Position numbers and translations under genes: made by a program. From MPNP01 sp026709725 (lineage in GTDB: Bacteria; Pseudomonadota; Alphaproteobacteria; Rhodobacterales; Rhodobacteraceae): a DNA stretch of 64,000 nucleotides. Location of the stretch: assembly GCA_965200805.1 (NCBI GenBank), contig OZ241384.1, positions 372,001-436,000 of the forward strand. The letters are read 5' to 3'. The notes beneath the pieces were generated by a model that saw nothing but the letters and a program-made list of their open reading frames with translations, searched no databases and had not been told where the DNA came from. Every line of letters starts with the position of its first letter. Position 1 is the stretch's first letter. Shown here in pieces: positions 34,573 to 43,081 of this stretch.

Positions 34573-34836
34573 TCACTCCATGGCTGTATCAATTCCGGAT
34601 CCCTTCTCAAGAGTCTCGATGCGGTCTCTGAGTGCCTCATTTTCTTCGCGAGCCTTGCGAGCCATGGTTTTGACGGCGTCGAACTCTTCACGAGTGACCA
34701 GGTTGCGATCGGTTATCTTTCTTTCAAACCAGGCATTGAAAGTCTGCTCGGCCTCCCGCCTGGCATCATGAGCAACACCCATTGCATTCGTCATCATGCT
34801 GGCAATATCATCATAAAACCGTTTGCCTGACTGCAT
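34573..34836 (-). CDS. ubiK: Accessory factor UbiK family protein (YqiC/BMFP)
   Basis: An 87-residue helical protein: MQSGKRFYDDIASMMTNAM, FNAWFERKITDRNLVTREEF and a C-terminal coiled coil (ENEALRDRIETLEKG). UbiK helps assemble the ubiquinone biosynthesis complex at the membrane. AGGAGG lies eight bases before the ATG. In many alphaproteobacteria it is divergent from lgt with a short gap; here the gap is 1.2 kb and filled with repeat and pseudogene sequence. Confidence 0.88.
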   Translation of the reverse strand: MQSGKRFYDDIASMMTNAMGVAHDARREAEQTFNAWFERKITDRNLVTREEFDAVKTMARKAREENEALRDRIETLEKGSGIDTAME

Positions 34837-34918
34837 GGTCCTCACCTCCTGACTATGATCCCCGCTGTTCATATCACAGTCTTTGATCATCCGCACCAAC
34901 CGGCACGATCCGGGGTTC

Positions 34919-34993
34919 GAGTCTCATATGATTGACTTTTATTGACATCGCCCGACGATCCCCAATTCCTGGTACGTCTCGACCGAATCAGTC
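34919..34993 (-). repeat. Dispersed repeat module B, copy 4
   Basis: On the minus strand: CTGATTCGGTCGAGACG, GGGGATCGTCGGGCGATGTC, AATAAAAGTCAATCATATGA. Stands without a module A copy, in the enlarged ubiK-lgt gap. Confidence 0.65.
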
Positions 34994-35190
34994 CGCCTGT
35001 ACCGGGCGCGGCCAGCTGTTATCGGGTGAATGATCCGGCCCGGAGACGCGCCGGGTCACGGTCATCCGGGCCCACACGGCATCAAGGCGATCAGATTTGA
35101 GGAGGGCCCGGTCAACAATCGTCCGGAGCCGGCCGCAGACCGCATCGTCGAGTCACTTGATCCTGCGTGATCTGGAGAGAAAGACAGTCG

Positions 35191-35700
35191 TCATCGGTGA
35201 ATCCGTGTTTTGGTCTTTGTCAGAACAGAGACGTCCCCGACCCCGGCCTCCTGCTCAGGGAGGCGGCAGCAGACATTCAGCGTTGCACCGGATCGGCAGA
35301 GATGATCGTCGAGGAGCAGGATCCTCTGACCGGAGATATCTTCTGTTCCTGCGATTTTGATTGCCACTTCAAGCATGCTGGCCCGCCTGTCAGAACCCTG
35401 GAGTCCTTTCAGCCCGGCATGACTTTCCCCGGTGAGATGATCCGCCAGAACACGAACACGCCACTGCTTGCCCAATGCCATTGCAATCGCATCAACCAGC
35501 CGGATCGTCCCTGCCCCGGATCACGGCACAGGAATGATTGCATCGATTCTCTCAATCCCTCTGATCACATCCGGGGGACCAATTATCTGCGGGACAACCG
35601 ACTGATCCCGTTTGTGCGCAACCCTGTAGAGCAACCCGCCAACCCCGACGCATTCCTGAATTTGCGTTGATGCCCGGCATTCTTTGGCATGACAGGAAAC
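35191..35700 (-). pseudogene. Frameshifted phosphoribosyltransferase-like gene
   Basis: The 3' part reads GLKGLQGSDRRASMLEVAI and, further on, ILLLDDHLCRSGATLNV with VLTKTKTR, the PRPP-binding loop and tail of a ComF-like or related PRTase. The 5' part lies in another frame (GGLLYRVAHKRDQSVVPQI, IERIDAIIPVP) and stops at TGA near 35535. The two halves join with a single frameshift. The expected start region is unclear. This is a dead gene, inserted in the ubiK-lgt interval. Confidence 0.65.
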
Positions 35701-36043
35701 GCCGCAACGCCGATCAAGGGCAATTCAACTGACAGTTCAGGACAGAAGATACACGAAGCAACTTCGGGTTGCGGTGCCTTTGAACTCAATGATGACCTGA
35801 TAAGGGGAATCCGGAGTGCAAGGGGGCGGATATTGGTGGAATATGGATAATCCTGCCCTGGTGGCAGACAATCGAAGCCGTTGACAGGATATGGTTGCGT
35901 GATTGGTTCTCGCCGGGAATGCAGGGGGAATGAACAAGAGATCGTTCTTCATCCTCTGCGCTTCTGCAGATGGGTGGCAAGATGCGAAGTTCTGGCTTAC
36001 CGATGGACCCGGTTATGGCATGTAATGATTGGAGGTGGATTGA
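35701..36043. other. Upstream region of lgt
   Basis: No gene recognised; it should carry the lgt operon promoter. A stretch at about 35770-35800 (GGTGCCTTTGAACTCAATGA) weakly resembles 32830-32860 (GGTGCCTTTGCC..TTCAATGATGA), too little to call a repeat. Confidence 0.35.
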
Positions 36044-36937
36044 ATGATGACAGAAACAGCCATAATCCTGCCCTATATCAACCCCGAAATTGTTTCACTT
36101 GATCTCGGTGTCTTCACTCTGACACTTCGATGGTACTCCTGCGCTTATATCGTCGGCTTTCTGATTGGCTGGTTCTGGTTCGTCCGACTGATGCGGAAAA
36201 GAGAGATCTGGCCTGATGGGACAGCACCAATGCCGGCCCGGCATGCGGAGTCCCTGCTGACCTGGAACATTATCGGGATCATTCTCGGCGGCCGGCTTGG
36301 GTATGTTTCCTTTTACAATCCGCTCTATTTCCTGGGAAGCCCGTGGGAGATCGTCATGATCTGGAACGGCGGGATGTCTTTCCATGGTGCCTTCATTGGC
36401 TTGATTCTGGCTACGATTCTGTTTTGTCGGCGCAATGGTTATCCGCTGGGGAGCGTCTCCGATGCGATTGCCATTGTTGTAACCCCGGGACTGGGACTGG
36501 GCCGCGTGGCAAACTTCATCAACGCCGAGCTCTATGGCCGGCCCACCACATCGCTGTTTGGTGTGGTCTTCCCCTGGGGTCCGGCATCAGGGTGCCCACC
36601 GGGCTGGAGCGGACTTTGCACCCGACATCCGACCCAGCTGTACGAAGCTCTGCTTGAGGGTGCTGTTCTTGGCATTCTTCTCTATTGGCTGGCAACCCGC
36701 CGTTTCTGGCTCCAGCAGCCCTGGCGCATCGCCGGCATGTTTTTCTTCGGCTATGGTTCCATGCGCTTCCTTGTTGAGTTCCTGCGCCAGCCGGATATGC
36801 AATTCATCACAGCCGAGAATCCCGCAGGCACGATCATTGATCTTGGCATGCTCGGTGGCCTGACGATGGGGCAGCTCCTGTCATTGCCAATGATCGGCAT
36901 TGGTCTTTTTCTCTTTCGCTTTTCACAAACCCGGTGA
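36044..36937 (+). CDS. lgt: Prolipoprotein diacylglyceryl transferase
   Basis: A 297-residue inner-membrane enzyme that transfers diacylglycerol to the lipobox cysteine of prolipoproteins. About seven membrane segments; RWYSCAYIVGFLIGW, MSFHGAF and the signature LGRVANFINAELYGRP are intact. GGAGG lies eight bases before the ATG at 36044; a second ATG follows at once. Its stop overlaps the GTG of the next gene, in the conserved lgt-midA-pgeF order. Confidence 0.96.
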   Translation: MMTETAIILPYINPEIVSLDLGVFTLTLRWYSCAYIVGFLIGWFWFVRLMRKREIWPDGTAPMPARHAESLLTWNIIGIILGGRLGYVSFYNPLYFLGSPWEIVMIWNGGMSFHGAFIGLILATILFCRRNGYPLGSVSDAIAIVVTPGLGLGRVANFINAELYGRPTTSLFGVVFPWGPASGCPPGWSGLCTRHPTQLYEALLEGAVLGILLYWLATRRFWLQQPWRIAGMFFFGYGSMRFLVEFLRQPDMQFITAENPAGTIIDLGMLGGLTMGQLLSLPMIGIGLFLFRFSQTR

Positions 36938-37998
36938 CGGCACTGGCAGATATCATCCGGTCTCACATCCGGCAGACCGGACCATTGACACTTGCACAGT
37001 ATATGGAAATGTGCCTTCTGCACCCCGAGCATGGCTATTATAACCAACCCACTCCGATTGGTGCACGGGGTGGCTTCATCACAGCACCGGAAATCAGTCA
37101 GATGTTTGGCGAGATGGTCGGATTGGCACTTGCCGCCTGCTGGCAGGACCAGGGGTCACCGCCGGCATTTGCCCTGCTTGATCTTGGCCCCGGACGGGGA
37201 ACGCTGATGTCTGATTGCCTGCGGGCAACGGGACGGGTCGAGGGATTCCGCTCTGCAGCCCGCCTGCATCTCTTTGAGGCCAGCCGGTCCCTTCGCAATG
37301 TGCAGATGGCACGCCTCGGAGCGTTCGACCCCGTCTGGCCCCGGTCACTGATGGAATTGCCTGCCATGCCGCTCTTTGCAATCGCGAATGAATTCATTGA
37401 TGTTCTGCCCGTAAGACAGTTTCGCAGGATCGGGAGGGGCTGGGCGGAATGCATGGTCGGCCTCAAGAAGGGAGCACTGACCATGGGTTTTGTGTCATGT
37501 GATGCTTCGGTTGGCATCAATGACCGGTTTGGTCATTGCGTTGAGGGAGATATCGTCGAAATCCGTCCGGCGGCCGAGCAGATCACATCAACACTGGCTG
37601 GACATATCGCACGGCACGGGGGGCTGCTTCTCATCATTGACTATGGCGAGGAGAAGCTCACCGGTCCCACATTCCAGGCCGTGACCGATCATCAATCAGC
37701 TGACCCGATGGCCGCACCCGGAAATGCCGATCTGACATCACATGTTGATTTTGGCGGTCTCATCGGCGCGGCCGCCCCGCTCGCACATGCGGGACCCTGC
37801 CCCCAGGGGGCGTATCTGGAGTGCCTCGGGATCACTGAACGGGCCCGCAGTCTGGCCGCAGAACTCAGGGAGAGGGAGCTTGCAGAGCATACCGCGGCAT
37901 TTCGTCGCCTTGTTCATCCTGAAGAAATGGGGAATCTCTTCAAGGTCCTGGCTCTCTATCCGCCGGATGCCCCCGTACCACCCGGCTTTGTGACATGA
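36934..37998 (+). CDS. SAM-dependent methyltransferase, MidA/NDUFAF7-like
   Basis: A 354-residue class I methyltransferase of the DUF185 family. SAM motif LLDLGPGRGTLMSD; family features HPEHGYYNQPTPIGARGGF and IANEFIDVLPVRQF are present. The eukaryotic homologue dimethylates an arginine of complex I subunit NDUFS2; bacterial role less clear. GTG start overlaps the lgt stop, and its stop overlaps the pgeF ATG, so the three are translated together. Confidence 0.92.
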   Translation: MTALADIIRSHIRQTGPLTLAQYMEMCLLHPEHGYYNQPTPIGARGGFITAPEISQMFGEMVGLALAACWQDQGSPPAFALLDLGPGRGTLMSDCLRATGRVEGFRSAARLHLFEASRSLRNVQMARLGAFDPVWPRSLMELPAMPLFAIANEFIDVLPVRQFRRIGRGWAECMVGLKKGALTMGFVSCDASVGINDRFGHCVEGDIVEIRPAAEQITSTLAGHIARHGGLLLIIDYGEEKLTGPTFQAVTDHQSADPMAAPGNADLTSHVDFGGLIGAAAPLAHAGPCPQGAYLECLGITERARSLAAELRERELAEHTAAFRRLVHPEEMGNLFKVLALYPPDAPVPPGFVT

Positions 37999-38753
37999 TA
38001 CAGCCCCCCCTGACCCACTCCCTCCTTGCATCCTGTCGCCACGGGTTCTTTACGCGCACAGGAGGTGTTTCAGAAGGGTCCTATGCCAGCCTCAACTGCG
38101 GCATGAATACAAACGATGACCGTGACGCAATTGCGGCCAACCGCGCCCGGGCAGTGGCTGTGCTGGGTCTCCCATCTGCGAAATTGCTCACCGCCCGCCA
38201 GATCCATTCCGCAACCGTTCAGTCTGTGACACATGCCGACACGTCAACGGACTTGACCGCTGATGGGCTGGTCACCGCCGAGAGTGGCCTTGCCATTGGT
38301 GTCCTGACGGCGGATTGCCAGCCAATCCTCCTGGCCGACACAGCCAATGGCGTGATCGCCGCCATCCATGCCGGTTGGCGTGGGACGCTGGCAGGTGTCA
38401 TTGAAGCGGGAATTGCGGCAATGGAGGCAATCGGGGCCCAACGGAAGACAATCAGGGCTGTCATTGGTCCATGCATCAGTCAGTCAAACTATGAGGTTCG
38501 CGAGGATGTCTACGCAGCAGCAATGGAACGGGCAGGCTGGACGGAGTCTTTCTTTATCAGGAATGCCAGAGGGCGTTACCAGATGGATCTGCCGGGAATC
38601 GGTTTGCGTCTTCTGCAAAAAGAACAAATTGGCGGATGCATGAAACTTGATCACTGCACCTATGACGAAGAGGACCTGTTTTTCTCATGGCGTCGAACGA
38701 CACATGAACGCAGATCACGCTGTGGTCTGATGCTTGCCGCAATCGCCCTTTAG
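37995..38753 (+). CDS. pgeF: Peptidoglycan editing factor PgeF (YfiH/laccase-domain family)
   Basis: A 252-residue protein: HGFFTRTGGVSEGSYASLN near the start, LTADCQPILLAD with the active-site Cys, and AAIHAGWRGTLAGV with the catalytic His. E. coli PgeF removes wrongly incorporated L-Ser from muropeptide precursors. ATG overlaps the upstream stop. FSWRRTTHERRSRCGLMLAAI is a family-typical end. Confidence 0.93.
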   Translation: MIQPPLTHSLLASCRHGFFTRTGGVSEGSYASLNCGMNTNDDRDAIAANRARAVAVLGLPSAKLLTARQIHSATVQSVTHADTSTDLTADGLVTAESGLAIGVLTADCQPILLADTANGVIAAIHAGWRGTLAGVIEAGIAAMEAIGAQRKTIRAVIGPCISQSNYEVREDVYAAAMERAGWTESFFIRNARGRYQMDLPGIGLRLLQKEQIGGCMKLDHCTYDEEDLFFSWRRTTHERRSRCGLMLAAIAL

Positions 38754-38761
38754 GTTCGGCT

Positions 38762-39907
38762 GTGCTGCACTTCACCGCCTCCGAGTTTCATCGACGACAG
38801 GCCGGTCTTGAGGCGGCTCTTGCCAAGCGCCATCTGGATGGGATCCTGCTCTTTGCACCCGAAAGCCACTACTGGCTTACGGGCTACGACACTTTTGGAT
38901 TCTGCTTCTTCCAGTGTCTTGTCATCGGTGGCTCCGAACCCGTTCTCCTGACCCGATCCGCCGACCGCCATCAGGCCCGCATCACATCACGGATCCGGGA
39001 CATCCGGATCTGGGTCGATCACGAGACAGCTGATCCGTCCCGGGACCTGCTGGAGATCCTCACTGATCTCGGTCTTGTCGGTAAACGCCTTGGCATTGAA
39101 ACCAACACCCATGGCCTGACGGGCATGAGCTGCCAGCGGGTCTATGGGCACCTGGAAGGCACTGTTCATCTGGTTGAGGCAAGTGATCTGGTCCCGTCAT
39201 TGCGTCTTGTCAAATCCGATGAGGAGATGGTGTATGTTCGCAAGGCGGCAGCGCTTGCCGATGATGCGCTCGATGCCGCTCTTGAATGTTGTGTGCCCGG
39301 CACCGATGAAGGTGAGATCCTGGCAGCAATGCAGAGCGTGATCTTCCGTGGCGGTGGGGATTATCCCGGCAATGAGTTCATCATTGGCTCGGGCGAGAGT
39401 GCAATGCTGGTCCGCTACGCCGCTGGCAATCGATCACTGTCAGCAAACGATCAGCTCAATCTGGAATGGGCGGGGGTCTATCGTCGCTATCACGTTGCCA
39501 TGATGCGCACCGTTGTCATCGGCACGCCACAGCCGGGCCACAAAACGATGCACACCGCTGCCACTGAAGCCCTGCTGGCCTGTGAAGAACAGCTCAGGCC
39601 CGGTATTTGCATGGAAGATGTCTATGCGACCCACTGCCGGATTCTGGAGCACCGGAATATGGGATCAATGCGCCTCAATGCCTGCGGTTACGCGCTCGGG
39701 GCCCGCTTCACGCCAACCTGGATGGAGCCACAGATGTTTCGTGCTGGCGCAAAAACAGTCATCAGGCCCGGAATGGTCTTTTTTCTCCACATGATCCTGC
39801 TCGATTCGGAACAACAGATCGCAATGTGTCCCGGTCGGACATCTCTTGTCACCGACTCCGGTTCCGAATGCCTTTCCCGGCATCGTCTTGAACTTCTGAT
39901 CCGATGA
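38762..39907 (+). CDS. M24-family protein without metal ligands (creatinase/ectoine hydrolase-like)
   Basis: A 381-residue pita-bread-fold protein with a creatinase N-domain (residues 1-150) and an M24 domain. The canonical metal ligands, D-x-G and D-x-T-R-T, are replaced by NLEWAGVYRRYHVAMMRT; a His is kept in RYH. It is therefore probably a metal-independent hydrolase of the creatinase or ectoine-hydrolase sort, not an aminopeptidase. It begins eight bases after pgeF and likely belongs to the same transcript. Substrate unknown. Confidence 0.75.
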   Translation: MLHFTASEFHRRQAGLEAALAKRHLDGILLFAPESHYWLTGYDTFGFCFFQCLVIGGSEPVLLTRSADRHQARITSRIRDIRIWVDHETADPSRDLLEILTDLGLVGKRLGIETNTHGLTGMSCQRVYGHLEGTVHLVEASDLVPSLRLVKSDEEMVYVRKAAALADDALDAALECCVPGTDEGEILAAMQSVIFRGGGDYPGNEFIIGSGESAMLVRYAAGNRSLSANDQLNLEWAGVYRRYHVAMMRTVVIGTPQPGHKTMHTAATEALLACEEQLRPGICMEDVYATHCRILEHRNMGSMRLNACGYALGARFTPTWMEPQMFRAGAKTVIRPGMVFFLHMILLDSEQQIAMCPGRTSLVTDSGSECLSRHRLELLIR

Positions 39908-39949
39908 ACCCATGAAACCTGAGACAGACGCTTTCGAGAGAATCGATGC

Positions 39950-40891
39950 ATGACTGAGACACGCCACACCCGCCTCCTGATTATCGGCTCCGGCCCGGCT
40001 GGCTATACGGCAGGCATTTATGCAGCCCGTGCCATGCTTGACCCGGTCCTTATCCAGGGCATTCAGCCCGGTGGACAGCTGACCATTACGACTGATGTCG
40101 AGAACTGGCCGGGTGATTCACTGGTTCAGGGACCGGAGCTCATGACACGAATGGCGGACCACGCCCGGACAACCGGCGTAACCATTGTCAATGAACAGAT
40201 CGAGAGCGTTGATCTCAATGCAAGGCCCTTCCTTTCCCTGAGCGATAACGGAACGCGCTACAGTTCGGATTCACTGATCCTGGCAACCGGTGCCCAGGCC
40301 AAATGGCTCGGGCTGCCTTCCGAGCAGCATTTTCGCGGATACGGCGTCTCTGCCTGTGCCACCTGTGACGGATTTTTCTTTCGTGATCAGGATGTCGTGG
40401 TTGTGGGCGGCGGCAACACGGCCGTTGAGGAGGCACTGTTTCTGACCCGGTTTGCATCACGGGTGACCCTGATTCACCGCCGCGATGAATTGCGTGCCGA
40501 GCGCATTCTTCAGGAACGGCTCTTCAGGAATGAAAAGATTGTCCCCCTTTGGTTCCATGAGCTCGTCGAGGTTCGGGGGCGTGATCATCCGCGCTCGGTC
40601 GAATCCATTCTCTGCCGCAATGCAAGGGATGGCACCGAGACTGCAATTGACTGCTCCGGCGTTTTTATCGCCATTGGCCACAGCCCGGCTTCAGAACTCA
40701 TTGCCAACCAGGTCGAGATGCGACCCGGTGGCTATGTCAAAACCCGCCGGGGAACCACCGCCACATCCATTGATGGCGTCTTTGCCGCCGGTGACCTTGT
40801 CGATGACGTCTACCGCCAGGCTGTCACCTCGGCCGGAATGGGGTGCATGGCTGCCTTGGATGCAGAGAAGTATCTTGCTGCCCTGGAATAA
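39950..40891 (+). CDS. trxB: Thioredoxin-disulfide reductase
   Basis: A 313-residue FAD/NADPH flavoenzyme that reduces thioredoxin. FAD motif IIGSGPAGYTAGIYAARA, redox pair C136-A-T-C139 in GVSACATCDGFF, NADPH motif VVVGGGNTAVEEALF, and the C-terminal AAGDLVDDVYRQAVTSAGMG. The ATG is 42 bases after the M24 gene. Confidence 0.96.
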   Translation: MTETRHTRLLIIGSGPAGYTAGIYAARAMLDPVLIQGIQPGGQLTITTDVENWPGDSLVQGPELMTRMADHARTTGVTIVNEQIESVDLNARPFLSLSDNGTRYSSDSLILATGAQAKWLGLPSEQHFRGYGVSACATCDGFFFRDQDVVVVGGGNTAVEEALFLTRFASRVTLIHRRDELRAERILQERLFRNEKIVPLWFHELVEVRGRDHPRSVESILCRNARDGTETAIDCSGVFIAIGHSPASELIANQVEMRPGGYVKTRRGTTATSIDGVFAAGDLVDDVYRQAVTSAGMGCMAALDAEKYLAALE

Positions 40892-41499
40892 GGGAGACTC
40901 TTGTGAGCAATCACCTGCAACAGGGTGACGCGCCGGACCCTGACAGCGCAGCCCATCGGGCACATCCGCCGCACCGGGCGGGCTGCACCCTTGCCGGACT
41001 TCGACCGTGCTCAGCCCGTCCAGCTCAATTTCAATCATGCCATCATCCGGGCCACCGGACAGGGTCGCAGACGTGACACCCGGTGCCGCCTGCCCCTGCA
41101 GATGTTCATGCACCATCAGTGCATTCCAGAAAGGGCCGCTTCGGGGGTCCGGGTGAGGATGCCATGGGGTGCCGGGCCGGGCGGGGAGACCCGTCCACAG
41201 GAGGAAGGTCATGGCGCATCACTGCAGGCTGATGGGACAATCGGAGAGACAGCAATCGGGTCTCCCGCCAGTCATGATGGGTCCCTGTGACACGGGAACC
41301 GGCGCATGGCTCACCACCTGGTGCCATCTCCCATCCGCTCTCCCCATCTCCGTCCGGCAGGATCCTGACATTTGTACATCCCCCTCACGGTGAGTAGACT
41401 CGGCCCACGGGCAGATCCCGCTGGTGGAGGCCCCCTGATTTGGATAATTCCGCACGAATCCGCTATACAGCACACATCATGACCCGGAGGAACGCATCA
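40892..41499. other. Intergenic region, perhaps with transposase remnant
   Basis: No intact gene. A minus-strand stretch (about 40990-41130) reads GPDDGMIEIELDGLSTVEV, slightly like the C-terminus of IS66 TnpA proteins, but the match is weak. Several GC-rich hairpins occur. Confidence 0.3.
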
Positions 41500-42102
41500 A
41501 TGACCATGCCGGCAGCCGCCCTCGCAGATCCGCCTGCAACCTATCAGGATGTCCTTGCGGCCCCGCCGCACATGGTGGCCGAAGTGCTCGCCGGCACCCT
41601 GCATACCATGCCCCGGCCCGCCATGCGCCATGCCCGGGCGAGTTCCATCATCGGCATGGAGGTCGGCAATCCCTTCGACCGGGGCCGGGGCGGCCCCGGC
41701 GGCTGGTGGATCATCGATGAGCCCGAACTGCATCTCGGGGACGATATCATCGTCCCCGACCTTGCCGGGTGGCGGCATGCGACGATGCCCGACTATCCCG
41801 ATGCCCCCTATTGCGTTGTGGCCCCGGACTGGGTCTGCGAGGTCCTCTCCCCGTCCACAAGGCGGATCGACCGGTGCGAGAAGCGGGGCATCTATGCCAG
41901 GGAGGGGGTGGGGCACCTGTGGTTCGTCGATCCGGATGCCGGGACCCTCGAGGTGTTCGCGCTGAGCGGGGGACGCTGGGTGCTGCTGGCGACCCCGGCG
42001 GGGGACGGGCCCGTCTCGCAGCCCCCCTTTGATGCCATCACCTTCCCGCTGGATGCGCTCTGGCCGGAGGGGGTGGCGGGGCTTTCAACAGGAGACAGCT
42101 GA
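41500..42102 (+). CDS. Uma2-family endonuclease-fold protein (DUF820)
   Basis: A 200-residue protein with PD-(D/E)XK-type Uma2 features: IIVPDLAGWRHATMP, VCEVLSPSTRRIDRCEKR and VGHLWFVDPDAGTLEVF. ATG at 41500 has GGAGG nine bases upstream; the ATG at 41479 is less well placed. Uma2 proteins are widespread, often in multiple copies, of unknown role. The last codons and stop lie within the left end of a TIR element (from 42082), so the C-terminus may have been replaced on insertion. Confidence 0.85.
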   Translation: MTMPAAALADPPATYQDVLAAPPHMVAEVLAGTLHTMPRPAMRHARASSIIGMEVGNPFDRGRGGPGGWWIIDEPELHLGDDIIVPDLAGWRHATMPDYPDAPYCVVAPDWVCEVLSPSTRRIDRCEKRGIYAREGVGHLWFVDPDAGTLEVFALSGGRWVLLATPAGDGPVSQPPFDAITFPLDALWPEGVAGLSTGDS

Positions 42103-42305
42103 CTCCCGGATCCTGATTCTGCCGACCCGGTTCCATGCATATCGGCACACGGCATGATCCCCCCGATGCCGTCAGCCGGCTGCGCGCGCACCCGGACCCG
42201 GACGGCTCCGGTGCGGGCATTGTGTGGGGCATTGCGTGCGCATGGGAACGCCCGCGCCCTCGGGACCCCGCAAACCCGGAGCTGGCGGGGTCCTGTTGAA
42301 GGGCG
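42082..42305. mobile_element. TIR-bounded element of about 224 bp between two genes
   Basis: Left end 42082-42105 (CTTTCAACAGGAGACAGC, TGACTC) resembles the left end of the 15.9-kb element. The right end, about 42275-42303, in inverse reads CCCTTCAACAGGAC, then CCAGCTCCGGG. Pairing is imperfect. The left end forms the end of the Uma2 gene; just right of the right end begins a protease gene missing its N-terminus. No open frame inside. Confidence 0.5.
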
Positions 42306-43081
42306 CGGATCGCCAAGCACTGTGATCGAAATGTTCTCTACTATGCCTCAAGCTTTCTGCAGAAGCCTCATATCCCGGGCCTGTTTACCTCCATCAACAT
42401 GGAGGACATCAATGGCTTCATGGCAGGGCTTCACGGGCTTGATTTCAGCAAGGGTCTGTTGCTGATATTGCACACGCCCGGGGGAAGGGCCGTGACAGTG
42501 CAAACTCTCGTCGATTATCTTCGAATCAGATTTACCGATATCGATGTTCTTGTTCCCACCTACGCGATGTCGGCGGGGACGATGATCGCCCTCGGCTGCG
42601 ACAGGATCATCATTGGCCGACAAAGCCAATTGGGGCCACGGACCCACAGCTCATCATCGGGGATCGACCATATTCGGCCCATTCGATTATTGAGCAGTTC
42701 GAGGAAGCAAAGGGGGGAATCGTTGCCAAGCCTGTCTTGGCCCACGCTTGGGCACCTGTGCTCCGGTCATTTGGGCCCGCACTGGTGCTGGAAGCTCGGA
42801 AATCAATCTCCTACGGGCAAGCTATTGTGCAAGAGTGGCTGGAAAAGCACATGTTTTCCAATCAGGCGAATTCAGAAGATCTTGCCAAGGCTGTGGCTGA
42901 ACATTTTGGAGGCAACCAGCATGGCAGTCACGGAAGGCGCATTGATCGGCACGAAGCAAGACAGCAACAGCTTGAAATTGTTGAATTGGAAAATAATCAA
43001 GGACTTCAGGAGGAGGTACTGACTCTTTATCATCTGTCGACTATCGCGTTTGAAAAAGCCCGGCAACGAAAATGGTCGTGA
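42306..43081 (+). pseudogene. Truncated, frameshifted SDH-type serine protease (ClpP fold)
   Basis: The frame from 42306 reads HCDRNVLYYASSFLQKPHI, FTSINMEDINGFM, LILHTPGG, PTYAMSAGTMIALGCDRII, all typical of serine dehydrogenase proteinase family proteins with the catalytic Ser in AMSAGT. At about 42637 (ttggggccacggacccac) the frame shifts; the other frame continues TDPQLIIGDRPYSAHSIIEQ through to SNQANSEDLAKAVAEHFGG and ends at 43081. One missing base explains the shift (LGP-T-DPQ). The N-terminus is lost at the TIR element boundary. Not functional as read. Confidence 0.7.

Noticed and set aside
34908..34927. GGGGTTCGAGTCTC resembling a tRNA T-arm
   Set aside because: No acceptor, D or anticodon arms around it; it is next to repeat module B.
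32830..35800. Similarity between 32830-32860 and 35770-35800 as another repeat family
   Set aside because: Only about 20 scattered matching bases; cannot be told from chance by eye.
40990..41130. Possible IS66 TnpA C-terminal remnant on the minus strand
   Set aside because: Similarity is limited to a short IEIELDG stretch; too weak to call.
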